From contig NZ_LIGE01000025.1 of NCBI RefSeq assembly GCF_001297015.1, forward strand, positions 186,001 through 250,000: 64,000 nt of DNA. Reading direction: 5' to 3'. Below the pieces are notes generated by a model, which had not been told where the DNA came from, did no database searches, and was given only the letters and a program-made list of their open reading frames with translations. Positions 34,465 through 43,269 of the stretch are shown piece by piece; positions within the stretch are counted from its first letter, which is position 1, and each line of letters begins with the position of its first letter. Both the position numbers and the translations under genes were made by a program. This stretch comes from Pseudomonas sp. RIT-PI-r. Its GTDB lineage: Bacteria; Pseudomonadota; Gammaproteobacteria; Pseudomonadales; Pseudomonadaceae.

Positions 34465-34530
34465 TCGGGCCTGTCAGTCGATTTGCAGGCCGATATTGCT
34501 GATGGTCAGGATGCAGTTATTTCTCATATA

Positions 34531-34554
34531 GTGACTATTGACGATAATGGTCAC
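34531..34554. promoter_or_regulatory. 24-bp dyad upstream of the RND operon (putative TetR operator)
   Basis: GTGACTATT (34531-34539) and AATGGTCAC (34546-34554) form arms with one mismatch. It is the same design as the site before the FadL-like gene, again containing TTGAC as a possible -35. It lies 46 bases upstream of the adaptor gene. Confidence 0.6.
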
Positions 34555-34600
34555 AAGACTGAGAATATGATGATCATCCTATTCCTCAGTAAGGGAATCT

Positions 34601-35710
34601 ATGCGCCGGCTCCGACCTTTCCCCATTGCCGCATGCTTGTTGCCTCTCGCCCTGAGCGCCTGTGGCGAATCTTCCAGCGTTGCAGATCCCCGCACACAGG
34701 CGCCACTGGTCAGATCCGCTGCCGTTCAAGCATCAGCCGATGTCGCTCGCTCTTTCACCGGAGTGGTCGCGGCGCGTGTTCAGGGCGACCTGGGGTTTCG
34801 CGTTTCGGGCAAGGTGCTCGAACGTTTGGTGGATACAGGGCAGGCCGTCAAGCGCGGGCAGCCGCTGATGCGTCTCGACCCGATCGACCTCGGACTGCAA
34901 GCGCGGGCGCAGCAGGCGGAGGTCATAGCGGCTCGCGCCCGCGCCAAACAGACAGCCGACGACGAGGCTCGCTATCGCAAACTGGTCGGCGTTGGCGCCA
35001 TTTCGGCATCAGCCTACGACCAGTACAGAGCCGCCGCGGAGACGGCAAAGGCGCAGCTCAACGCCGCGCAAGCGCAAGCGGACGTAGCGAGTAATGCTTC
35101 AGGTTATGCGTTGCTGGTCGCTGATGCGGATGGCGTGGTGGTGGAAACGCTCGCCGAGCCAGGACAAGTGGTCAGCCCGGGACAACCGGGGGTGCGCCTG
35201 GCGCGCGCAGGTCAGCGTGAAGCCATCGTGCATTTGCCCGAAACCCTGCGTCCGGCAGCCGGCTCCACCGCACAAGCGAACCTCTACGGGGTCAATTCAG
35301 CGGCGGTGACGGCAAAACTGCGGCTGCTTTCGGACTCCGCAGACCGCACGACGCGCACATTCGAAGCGCGCTATGTGCTCGAGGGACCGCTGGCCAACGC
35401 ACCAATCGGTGCGACCGTGACCCTCAGCATTGCCGACGGCGCCACTCAGACACAGGCGTTACAAGTCCCCATCGCCTCTGTTTACGACCCGGGCAAAGGA
35501 CCCGGTGTATGGGTGATCGCCGGAACACCGGCAACAGTGACCTGGAGAGCGGTTCAGGTGCTGGGGTTGAGTGATGATTCGGCACGCATCGCCGGCGATC
35601 TCACTGCCGGTGAGCAGGTTGTAGCGTTGGGCGCCCATCTGCTGCGCGATGGCGAAGAAGTACGATTGCCGCAGCAGAGCGAAGCCAGCGTTGCCGGGAG
35701 TCGCCCATGA
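34601..35710 (+). CDS. RND efflux periplasmic adaptor (membrane fusion protein)
   Basis: The 369-residue protein has a lipoprotein signal with the lipobox LSAC (cysteine at residue 21). The HlyD-type core follows: a barrel-sandwich hybrid half with VQGDLGFRVSGKVLERLVDTGQAVKRG near residues 60-87 (the lipoyl motif, quoted in part), a short alpha-hairpin (AQQAEVIAARARAKQTADDEA ... AETAKAQLNAAQAQ), and the second lipoyl half DGVVVETLAEPGQVVSPGQP. It overlaps the permease gene by 4 bases. It would connect the inner-membrane pump to an outer-membrane channel encoded elsewhere. Confidence 0.93.
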   Translation: MRRLRPFPIAACLLPLALSACGESSSVADPRTQAPLVRSAAVQASADVARSFTGVVAARVQGDLGFRVSGKVLERLVDTGQAVKRGQPLMRLDPIDLGLQARAQQAEVIAARARAKQTADDEARYRKLVGVGAISASAYDQYRAAAETAKAQLNAAQAQADVASNASGYALLVADADGVVVETLAEPGQVVSPGQPGVRLARAGQREAIVHLPETLRPAAGSTAQANLYGVNSAAVTAKLRLLSDSADRTTRTFEARYVLEGPLANAPIGATVTLSIADGATQTQALQVPIASVYDPGKGPGVWVIAGTPATVTWRAVQVLGLSDDSARIAGDLTAGEQVVALGAHLLRDGEEVRLPQQSEASVAGSRP

Positions 35711-38700
35711 GCCAGGGGCGCTTCAACCTTTCGGCCATCGCCGTGCGCGAGCGGGCGATCACGGTGTTCCTGATTTTTCTGATCGCTGTTGCAGGGACGT
35801 TGTCGTTCTTTAAGTTGGGACGTGCGGAAGATCCACCGTTTACGGTCAAGCAGTTGACCGTGATTACCGCGTGGCCGGGCGCGACGGCGCAAGAGATGCA
35901 GGATCAGGTCGCCGAACCCCTTGAAAAGCGCCTGCAAGAACTCAAGTGGTACGACCGCTCGGAAACCTATACCCGTCCGGGACTGGCGTTCACGATGGTG
36001 TCGTTGCTCGATAGCACGCCACCCGCGCAAGTGCAGGAAGAGTTCTATCAGGCACGCAAGAAACTCGACGATGAAGCCATCAGGCTGCCGTCCGGTGTGA
36101 TCGGTCCGATGGTCAACGATGAGTTTTCCGACGTGACCTTCGCGCTGTTCGCCTTGAAAGCCAAAGGCGAGCCGCAGCGCTTGCTGGTGCGTGATGCGGA
36201 AGCCATGCGCCAGCGTCTGCTGCATGTGCCGGGGGTGAAGAAGGTCAACATCATCGGTGAGCAAGCCGAGCGCATCTACGTTTCGTTTTCCCATGACCGC
36301 TTGGCGACCCTCGGCTTGTCGCCGCAGGACATCTTCGCCGCGCTGAACGGTCAGAACGTGCTGACGCCCGCCGGCTCCATCGAAACCCATGGGCCTCAGG
36401 TGTTTCTGCGTCTGGACGGTGCTTTCGACAATGTGCAGAAAATTCGCGATACGCCGGTCTCCGTGCAGGGGCGCACGCTCAAGCTCTCTGATGTGGCCAC
36501 GGTTGAACGCGGTTACGAAGATCCTGCCACCTTTTTTGTGCGTAATAACGGCGAAGACGCGCTGCTGCTGGGTGTGGTGATGCGCGAGGGCTGGAACGGT
36601 CTGGATCTGGGCAAGGCGCTGGATGCGGAAACCGCGCGGATCAATGCAGAAATACCATTGGGCATGACCCTCGCCAAAGTCACCGACCAGGCAGTCAATA
36701 TCGACTCGGCGGTCGGCGAGTTCATGGTCAAGTTTTTTGTCGCGCTGCTGGTGGTCATGCTCGTGTGCTTTCTGAGTATGGGCTGGCGAGTAGGCGTGGT
36801 GGTCGCCGCAGCTGTGCCGTTGACCCTGGCGATCGTGTTCGTGGTGATGGCCGCCACCGGCAAGAATTTCGATCGCATCACCCTCGGCTCATTGATCCTC
36901 GCGCTCGGGCTGTTGGTCGATGACGCGATCATCGCCATTGAAATGATGGTGGTGAAAATGGAGGAGGGCTACGACCGCATCAAAGCGTCCGCGTATGCCT
37001 GGAGCCATACGGCGGCGCCGATGCTGTCCGGTACGCTGGTGACCGCAATCGGGTTCTTGCCGAACGGTTTTGCCCAGTCCACTGCCGGCGAGTACACCAG
37101 CAACATGTTCTGGATCGTCGGCATCGCGCTGATCGCTTCCTGGGTTGTCGCGGTGGCGTTCACCCCGTATCTGGGCGTGAAGTTGTTGCCGGACATCAAG
37201 AAGGTCGAAGGTGGCCACGCGGCGATCTACAACACGCCGAATTACAACCGCTTCCGCCGGCTGCTGACTGCCGTGATCGCGCGAAAATGGCTAGTGGCAG
37301 GTACGGTGGTCACGCTGTTTTTCGTCGCCGTGCCAGGCATGGGCCTGGTGAAGAAACAGTTCTTCCCAACCTCCGACCGCCCCGAGGTGATGATCGAGGT
37401 GCAAATGCCCTATGGGACTTCGATCGAGCAGACCAGCGCCGCCGCCGCCAAGGTCGAGGCCTGGTTGCACAAACAGGATGAGGCGAAAATCGTCACGGCC
37501 TATATCGGCCAGGGTGCGCCGCGTTTCTTTTTGGCGATGGCGCCGGAATTACCCGACCCCTCGTTTGCGAAAATTGTGGTGCTTACAGACAGTCAGGAAG
37601 CACGCGAAGCCCTCAAGTTCCGGCTGCGCGAAGCGGTTGCAGAAGGGCTCGCGCCGGAGGCCCGTGTCAGGGCAACACAAATTGTTTTCGGTCCTTATTC
37701 GCCGTTCCCGGTTGCCTACCGGGTGATGGGGCCTGATCCGGCGAAGTTGCGCGACATCGCCGAGCAAGTCCGGGGCGTGCTGCAAGACAGCCCGATGATG
37801 AGAACCGTGAACACCGATTGGGGACCGCTGACCCCGACATTGCATTTCAGTCTCGATCAGGACCGTCTGCAAGCCGTGGGGTTGACCTCGAATGCGGTCG
37901 CCCAGCAATTGCAGTTTCTGCTGAGCGGAGTGCCGATCACCGCGGTGCGCGAGGATATTCGTTCTGTGCAGGTCGTCGGGCGTGCTGCGGGCAATATCAG
38001 GCTCGATCCGGCGCAGATCAAGGGTTTCACTTTGGTCGGCGCGTCGGGACAACGCATCCCGTTGTCGCAAATCGGCGAGGTCGATGTGCGCATGGAAGAT
38101 CCGATTCTGCGGCGCCGTGATCGCACGCCGACCATCACCGTGCGTGGCGACATTGCCGAAGGCTTGCAGCCACCGGATGTATCGAGTGCGATCATCAAGC
38201 AGTTGCAGCCGATCATCGACACGCTGCCGTCCGGTTACCGCATCGAGCAGGCGGGTGCCATCGAGGAGTCCGGCAAGGCGGGCAAGGCGATCCTGCCGTT
38301 GCTGCCGATCATGATCGCCTTGACGTTGCTGATCATCATTGTGCAGGTGCGTTCGATCGCGGCGATGATCATGGTCTTCCTCACCTCTCCATTAGGCTTG
38401 ATTGGCGTGGTGCCGACGCTGCTGATCTTCAATCAGCCGTTTGGCATCAATGCGCTGGTCGGGTTGATTGCGTTGTCGGGGATCCTGATGCGCAATACGC
38501 TGATTCTGATCGGGCAGATCCATCACAACACGCTGGAAGGGCTGGACCCGTTCCACGCCGTGGTCGAAGCCACGGTGCAACGTGCGCGACCGGTCCTGCT
38601 GACGGCAATGGCGGCGATCCTGGCGTTTATTCCCCTGACACACTCGGTGTTCTGGGGCACGCTGGCCTACACCCTGATCGGCGGCACGTTCGTCGGTACC

Positions 38701-38796
38701 ATCATGACGCTGGTGTTCCTGCCTGCGATGTACTCCATCTGGTTCAAGATTCGCCCTGCTAACAAGGCTCAGACTGAAACAGTCAGATTGGCGTAG
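35707..38796 (+). CDS. RND efflux permease (AcrB/MexB superfamily)
   Basis: The 1029-residue protein shows the RND plan: TM1 near residues 15-35, a large periplasmic loop, TM2-6, a second loop, TM8-12. The proton-relay pair is D405-D406 in GLLVDDAIIAIE. The first periplasmic loop carries the PGATAQEMQDQVAEPLEKRL motif and AEDPPFTVKQLTV, typical of the HAE-1 relatives that pair with short adaptors (VexF/YegN-like). No TolC-like gene is attached. It is co-translated with the adaptor (ATGA overlap) and ends in a strong terminator. Substrate unknown; a lipid-like or aromatic toxicant is suggested by the neighbouring FadL-type channel. Confidence 0.94.
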   Translation: MSQGRFNLSAIAVRERAITVFLIFLIAVAGTLSFFKLGRAEDPPFTVKQLTVITAWPGATAQEMQDQVAEPLEKRLQELKWYDRSETYTRPGLAFTMVSLLDSTPPAQVQEEFYQARKKLDDEAIRLPSGVIGPMVNDEFSDVTFALFALKAKGEPQRLLVRDAEAMRQRLLHVPGVKKVNIIGEQAERIYVSFSHDRLATLGLSPQDIFAALNGQNVLTPAGSIETHGPQVFLRLDGAFDNVQKIRDTPVSVQGRTLKLSDVATVERGYEDPATFFVRNNGEDALLLGVVMREGWNGLDLGKALDAETARINAEIPLGMTLAKVTDQAVNIDSAVGEFMVKFFVALLVVMLVCFLSMGWRVGVVVAAAVPLTLAIVFVVMAATGKNFDRITLGSLILALGLLVDDAIIAIEMMVVKMEEGYDRIKASAYAWSHTAAPMLSGTLVTAIGFLPNGFAQSTAGEYTSNMFWIVGIALIASWVVAVAFTPYLGVKLLPDIKKVEGGHAAIYNTPNYNRFRRLLTAVIARKWLVAGTVVTLFFVAVPGMGLVKKQFFPTSDRPEVMIEVQMPYGTSIEQTSAAAAKVEAWLHKQDEAKIVTAYIGQGAPRFFLAMAPELPDPSFAKIVVLTDSQEAREALKFRLREAVAEGLAPEARVRATQIVFGPYSPFPVAYRVMGPDPAKLRDIAEQVRGVLQDSPMMRTVNTDWGPLTPTLHFSLDQDRLQAVGLTSNAVAQQLQFLLSGVPITAVREDIRSVQVVGRAAGNIRLDPAQIKGFTLVGASGQRIPLSQIGEVDVRMEDPILRRRDRTPTITVRGDIAEGLQPPDVSSAIIKQLQPIIDTLPSGYRIEQAGAIEESGKAGKAILPLLPIMIALTLLIIIVQVRSIAAMIMVFLTSPLGLIGVVPTLLIFNQPFGINALVGLIALSGILMRNTLILIGQIHHNTLEGLDPFHAVVEATVQRARPVLLTAMAAILAFIPLTHSVFWGTLAYTLIGGTFVGTIMTLVFLPAMYSIWFKIRPANKAQTETVRLA

Positions 38797-38814
38797 CTAA
38801 AAAAGCCCTTGATA

Positions 38815-38842
38815 GAGGCCCGCTTTCGCGGGCCTCTTCGTT
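38815..38842 (+). terminator. Intrinsic terminator after the RND operon
   Basis: GAGGCCCGC, loop TTTC, GCGGGCCTC, then TTCGTT. A 9-base GC-rich stem 18 bases after the permease stop. It also separates the convergent LysR gene. Confidence 0.85.
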
Positions 38843-38848
38843 CCCACG

Positions 38849-39763
38849 TCAAAGCGTGGTGATCTGCCCGTTGCGATCCAGCTCATACACCTTATTCCCC
38901 TGCAATTTATCCTTCAGCCACCGCTCCGCTTTACCCAGCGGCCGTTGCCGCGCCCAGAGCAAATCCACACCAATCTGCCAGTCGGTATGCGGATACGCCG
39001 AGAGCTGCAGTTCCACCAGTTCCCCTTTGGCCAGTTCACGCTGAACAAGCTGGCGGGGCAGGGTGGCCCAACCGAGCCCGGCGCGGACCATTTCCAATAA
39101 CGCCAGATAGCTTTCCGCCTGCCACAACTGGGTCGAGCGCAGGTATTCGCTGCTCGGCAGTTTGCTCGCGTGGGCGCTGAAGGCCAGGCGCCGGTGGACG
39201 TGCAGGTCGTCGAAGCTGACGTTATCGAGTTGGGCCAATGGATGCTCGGGGTGGCAGACGTGCAGCATGATCAGTTTGCCCAGTTGCTGGAACGCCAGTT
39301 CCTTGGGGTAGCCGGGCTGCGAGAACGCCACGCCGAGTACCGCTTCGCCGCTGCTGACCAGTTCGCTGACGTCGCCGTACACCGGATGGCGGATGATCAG
39401 GTCGACGAAGGGGAACGCGGCTTCGAAGGCTTTGAGCACCGGCATGATCGGGCCGTATGGCGTTTCAATCGCCAATGTCAGGCTGGTTTCGACGTTGTCC
39501 GAAAGGCAATCGGCGTGGGCTTCGAAGGTCATGCAGCGTTCGAGCACGGCTTCGGCCTGCACCAGCAATTTGTGGCCGCTGGCGGTCAGGGCAGGGCTAC
39601 GGTTGCTGCGATCGAACAGGTCGACGCCAAGGTCGGTTTCGAGGTTGGCAATCGCCGCGCTGATGGTCGATTGGGTCTTGCCCAGTTTGCGCCCGGCGGC
39701 GGAGAACGATCCGCTTTTGACCACTTGGACGAACATCAACAGTTGATCGAGTGAGAAGCGCAA
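38849..39763 (-). CDS. LysR family transcriptional regulator (next to purine permease)
   Basis: The open frame runs up to an ATG at 39859, but that start has no ribosome site and adds 32 residues unlike the family. I favour the TTG at 39763, 8 bases after GGGAG, giving LRFSLDQLLMFVQVVKSGSF directly at the HTH as in related LysR proteins. The HTH covers residues 3-60 (RKLGKTQSTISAAIANLETD), followed by the usual effector domain. It is divergent from the xanthine/uric acid permease gene and is its likely regulator. Confidence 0.85.
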   Translation of the reverse strand: MRFSLDQLLMFVQVVKSGSFSAAGRKLGKTQSTISAAIANLETDLGVDLFDRSNRSPALTASGHKLLVQAEAVLERCMTFEAHADCLSDNVETSLTLAIETPYGPIMPVLKAFEAAFPFVDLIIRHPVYGDVSELVSSGEAVLGVAFSQPGYPKELAFQQLGKLIMLHVCHPEHPLAQLDNVSFDDLHVHRRLAFSAHASKLPSSEYLRSTQLWQAESYLALLEMVRAGLGWATLPRQLVQRELAKGELVELQLSAYPHTDWQIGVDLLWARQRPLGKAERWLKDKLQGNKVYELDRNGQITTL

Positions 39764-39976
39764 GCGGTGGACTCCCGGGTCGAAGATGGGGGTTGAAAGC
39801 AGGTAACGAATGCCAGATTCGTGCCATCGAAAAAAGCGATGGTTGCTAATTTGTTTCATCGCAATAAACGTTCAAATATGCCCTCGCGTCAAACGATCTC
39901 CGGGGCGGATCTACCCTTCAAACGCCCCTGAGCGCCCGCGATCTCAACAGATGCCGCACCTTCAGGAGCGTGTGAA

Positions 39977-41308
39977 ATGACCACACAACGCATTCATCCG
40001 GTGGACGAAGTTTTGCCACTGCGACAGTTGTTCACGTTTGGCTTGCAGCATGTGCTGGTGATGTACGCGGGAGCAGTGGCGGTGCCGCTGATTCTCGGCA
40101 GTGCGATGGGGCTTACCTCGGCGCAGGTGGTATTGCTGATCAATGCCAACCTGTTGACCTCGGGTGTGGCGACGTTGATTCAGACCCTCGGCTTCTGGAA
40201 ATTCGGCGCGCGGCTGCCGCTGATTCAGGGCTGCTCGTTCATTGCCCTGGCGCCGATGATCATGATCGGCAAGGAATTCGGCCTCAGTCAGATTTTCGGT
40301 GCGGTGATCGCGGCGGGCTTTATCACCATTGCCCTGGCGCCGGTGTTCAGCCGCTTGCTGCGCTTTTTTCCGCCGGTGGTGATTGGCAGTCTGATCACCA
40401 TTATCGGCATCTCGCTGATGCCGGCGGCGGCGATCTGGCTGGGCGGCGGCAATCCCGACTCGGCGGATTTCGGCAATCCGGCGAACTTGTTGCTGGGGCT
40501 GGCCACGGTCAGCGTGACGCTGGTGATCTATGCCAAATGCAAGGGCTTCCTCGGCAACCTCAGCGTGCTCATTGGCCTGTTCGTCGGCAGCCTGATCGCA
40601 GCGGCTTGTGGCATGACTCACTTCAACCGGGTCAGCGAAGCGGCGTGGTTTGAACTGAGTGCGCCGATGGCCTTCGGCGCCCCGGAATTCGCGCCGGTGC
40701 CGATTCTTATCATGACCCTGGCGATGCTGGTGATCATGGCTGAGACCACCGGCAACTGCCTGGCGATCGGCAAATTGACCGGCAAACCGACCACGCAACA
40801 GACCCTCGGCAACGCGTTTCGCGCCGATGGGTTGTCGACCATGCTCGGTGGCTTGTTCAACAGTTTTCCTTACAACGCCTTCACCCAGAACACTGGTTTG
40901 ATTGCGCTTTCCAACGTCAAAAGCCGCTTCGTTGTGGCCGCTGCCGGGGCAATTATGGTGCTGATGGGCCTGTTCCCGAAACTTGGCGCGTTGATCGCCG
41001 CAGTGCCGACGCCGGTGCTCGGTGGCTGCGCGATCGTGATGTTCGGCATGACCACGGTGGCGGGGATTCAGGAACTGTCGCGGGTGCAATTCGAGGGCAC
41101 GCGCAACGGCATTATCGTCGCCGTATCGGTGAGCGTCGGCGTCCTGCCGATGTCCTTTCCGGCGCTGTTCGAACACGTCGGGCCGACCCTGAAACTGGTG
41201 CTCGACAGCGGGATATTCCTCGGAGCGATCACCGCCATCGTCCTCAACATCCTGCTCAACAACGATAAAAAATCGACCGAAACCATCGGCGCTGAACTGG
41301 CCGACTGA
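39977..41308 (+). CDS. NCS2 family xanthine/uric acid permease
   Basis: The 443-residue protein has about 14 hydrophobic helices and starts with FTFGLQHVLVMYAGAVAVPLI, the NCS2 hallmark with the QH motif in TM1. The substrate motif in TM10 region reads FTQNTGLIALSNVKSRFVV, the QN-x-G form found in uric acid/xanthine carriers rather than uracil carriers, and MAETTGNCLAIG corresponds to the conserved ExxGD/ExTGN site in TM8. AGGAGCG lies before the ATG. It is 30 bases ahead of a deaminase gene that would act on the imported base. Confidence 0.92.
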   Translation: MTTQRIHPVDEVLPLRQLFTFGLQHVLVMYAGAVAVPLILGSAMGLTSAQVVLLINANLLTSGVATLIQTLGFWKFGARLPLIQGCSFIALAPMIMIGKEFGLSQIFGAVIAAGFITIALAPVFSRLLRFFPPVVIGSLITIIGISLMPAAAIWLGGGNPDSADFGNPANLLLGLATVSVTLVIYAKCKGFLGNLSVLIGLFVGSLIAAACGMTHFNRVSEAAWFELSAPMAFGAPEFAPVPILIMTLAMLVIMAETTGNCLAIGKLTGKPTTQQTLGNAFRADGLSTMLGGLFNSFPYNAFTQNTGLIALSNVKSRFVVAAAGAIMVLMGLFPKLGALIAAVPTPVLGGCAIVMFGMTTVAGIQELSRVQFEGTRNGIIVAVSVSVGVLPMSFPALFEHVGPTLKLVLDSGIFLGAITAIVLNILLNNDKKSTETIGAELAD

Positions 41309-41338
41309 CTTTTGTTTTCCACTGCCCAGGAGTTACCC

Positions 41339-41848
41339 ATGAATCAATTCACTCAGCTCATCCCGGCCGGCGTCAGCGAGCTTGATCTGACGTTGCTGCG
41401 CCAGACCATCGCCTTGTCCGAGGCATCGAAGCAACGCGGTCGCCATCCGTTCGCGGCATTGGTGGCCGATCGCAACGGCAAGGTGATTGTCGAAGCGGGG
41501 AACAACTCGATGCCGCCGCAAGGTGATCCGACGCAGCACGCCGAGTTGGTGGCGGCCGCCGCTGCGGCAAAACTGCTGTCGCCGCAGGATCTGGAACTGT
41601 GCACGCTGTACACCAGCGCCGAACCTTGCTGCATGTGCGCCGGCGCAGTTTATTGGACCGGGATCGGGCGGGTGGTTTATGCCTTGTCGGAGCATGCGCT
41701 GCTGGGGTTGACGGGCGACCACCCGGAGAACCCGACGTTCTCGCTGCCGTGCCGCGAGGTGTTCGCCAAGGGGCAGCGCAAGGTCAGTGTGTTGGGGCCG
41801 ATGCTGGAGGGGGAGGCGGCTGAGCCGCATAAAGGCTTCTGGTCTTAA
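41339..41848 (+). CDS. Nucleoside/guanine deaminase (CDA fold)
   Basis: The ATG at 41339 follows AGGAG by 7 bases. The 169-residue protein is a zinc-dependent cytidine-deaminase-fold enzyme: HPFAALVADRNG near residue 36, the HAE motif in PTQHAELVAAA near 63-73 (zinc ligand His and proton-shuttling Glu), and SAEPCCMCAGAVYW near 94-107 with the two zinc cysteines. The family includes guanine deaminase and tRNA adenosine deaminase. Its operon with a xanthine/uric acid permease favours guanine or a purine analogue as substrate. Confidence 0.9.
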   Translation: MNQFTQLIPAGVSELDLTLLRQTIALSEASKQRGRHPFAALVADRNGKVIVEAGNNSMPPQGDPTQHAELVAAAAAAKLLSPQDLELCTLYTSAEPCCMCAGAVYWTGIGRVVYALSEHALLGLTGDHPENPTFSLPCREVFAKGQRKVSVLGPMLEGEAAEPHKGFWS

Positions 41849-41873
41849 AGAAGCATCACTTTCTCAACGGAAA

Positions 41874-41898
41874 AAAGGTGCCCGTCACAGGCACCTTT
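41874..41898 (+). terminator. Bidirectional terminator between convergent genes
   Basis: AAAGGTGCC, a 7-base loop, GGCACCTTT, then CAGTTTTAT. Read from the other strand the hairpin is followed by TTTTTTCC. It sits between the deaminase and the quinone oxidoreductase stop codons. Confidence 0.8.
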
Positions 41899-41923
41899 CA
41901 GTTTTATCTAGAGATGAGCAGCA

Positions 41924-42925
41924 CTAAACCAGGTCATCAGGCTGCATCGTCAAAATGATTTTCCCGACGTTTTCGGAAGACTCCATCCGGCGATGCGCAT
42001 CGGCAGCCCGCGCTAGCGCAAACGTGCTATCGACAACCGGCTCAAGACTGCCGGCACCCTCGAAGCGATCCAGCCAGTGCTCGCGAAAGCGTTTGATCAT
42101 GGCGTGCTTCTCCGGTTGCGTGCGCGACTTCATCACCGTGCCGATGATTTGCAAGTGGCGGTAAAGAATGTCCTCCAGTGCCACGGTGACGTTGCCGCCA
42201 CCGCCGAGAATTCCCACCTGAACCAAGCGGCCGCCGCGTGCAAGGGACGCGATGTTGCGGGCGAAGTAGGGCTCACCGATAAAGTCGATGATTACATCGA
42301 CGCCGCGCCCCTGGGTTTTGTCGGCGATCACTTCAGCGAAGTCCTGCGTCTTGTAATCGATCGCCACGTCAGCGCCCAAATGCTCGACACGCGCCAGCTT
42401 GCTACCTTCGGTTGTCGCATACACCGTGGCGCCGGTGGCGTAAGCCAACTGCACCGCAGCAGACCCGACGCCGCCGGCGGCCGCGTGAATCAGCACCGAA
42501 TCGCCAGCCTTGAGCCGAGCCAGATGCATCATCGCTTCATGGGCTGTGACGAAGACCTCGGGTATGGCTGCCGCGTGTACATAGTCAAGCTGCGCGGGGA
42601 TGTGCATGGCCATGCGGTAGTCGATGCGGGCCAGCTCTGCGTAGGCACCGCCGCCGACCACGCCCATGACTCGATCTCCGACCTCGAACCCGGTCACCGC
42701 GCTACCTTTGCCGATCACTTCGCCGGCGATTTCCAGACCGATGATCAGCGAGTCACCGAAATTCGGATGGCCGTACCCGCCGGTCCGGTGAGTCAGATCC
42801 GCACGGTTCACCCCGGCGGCATAGACACGTACCAGCAGGTCGTCAGGACGGACTTCAGGATCGGCGACCTCGACGAGTTCGAGGACGTCTGGCGCACCAA
42901 ATTCTCTGATGTTGATGGCTTTCAT
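41924..42925 (-). CDS. NAD(P)H quinone oxidoreductase (PIG3/QOR family)
   Basis: The 333-residue zinc-independent MDR protein begins MKAINIREFGAPDVLELVEV. It has LEIAGEVIGKGSAVTGFEVGDRVMG near residue 64 (quoted in part) and the nucleotide loop HAAAGGVGSAAVQLAYATGATVYATTEG near 147. It matches the PIG3-like NADPH:quinone reductases. Its start codon directly abuts the stop of the carboxymuconolactone decarboxylase-like gene, so it is the third gene of a minus-strand operon opposite a LysR regulator. Confidence 0.9.
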   Translation of the reverse strand: MKAINIREFGAPDVLELVEVADPEVRPDDLLVRVYAAGVNRADLTHRTGGYGHPNFGDSLIIGLEIAGEVIGKGSAVTGFEVGDRVMGVVGGGAYAELARIDYRMAMHIPAQLDYVHAAAIPEVFVTAHEAMMHLARLKAGDSVLIHAAAGGVGSAAVQLAYATGATVYATTEGSKLARVEHLGADVAIDYKTQDFAEVIADKTQGRGVDVIIDFIGEPYFARNIASLARGGRLVQVGILGGGGNVTVALEDILYRHLQIIGTVMKSRTQPEKHAMIKRFREHWLDRFEGAGSLEPVVDSTFALARAADAHRRMESSENVGKIILTMQPDDLV

Positions 42926-43258
42926 TCAGTTGTTCTCCGTTTCGCTGAACGTGGCGTTGGCGATAGCAGACGCAGTGATGGCGCCAGGGAAGCCCACATA
43001 GAAAGCCAGGTGCGTGATCGCTGCCGCCAGTTCGTCTTGGGTTACACCGTTGCCAGCCGCGCGGCGTAAGTGAGCAGGCAACTCTTCCGAGTGACCAGCG
43101 GCAATCAATGCCGCCACGGTGATCAGGCTACGGTCGCGTGGGGACAGCGCCGGGTCACTCCAGATCTGCGGATAAAGCGTCGAGTCGACGAATTGCGACA
43201 GCTTTGGCGTGAACGCGCGCGCGGCTTCGCGAGGACTGCTGAAATTGAGCTTGGACAT
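42926..43258 (-). CDS. Carboxymuconolactone decarboxylase family protein (AhpD-like fold)
   Basis: The 110-residue all-helical protein has the CMD domain: DRSLITVAALIAAGHSEELPAHLRRAAGNGVT, where the usual CxxC of AhpD is replaced (no cysteine is present), and ELAAAITHLAFYVGFPGAI. Lacking cysteines it is not an alkylhydroperoxidase; it resembles 4-carboxymuconolactone decarboxylase-type or quinone-related accessory proteins. It is between the semialdehyde dehydrogenase and quinone reductase genes in one operon. Confidence 0.9.
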   Translation of the reverse strand: MSKLNFSSPREAARAFTPKLSQFVDSTLYPQIWSDPALSPRDRSLITVAALIAAGHSEELPAHLRRAAGNGVTQDELAAAITHLAFYVGFPGAITASAIANATFSETENN

Positions 43259-43269
43259 GGGCGAGTTCC

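Noticed and set aside
39962-41176. A 404-codon minus-strand frame opposite the purine permease
   Set aside because: It is extremely rich in His, Arg and Gln, typical of antisense reading of membrane-protein codons, and covers a strong NCS2 permease.
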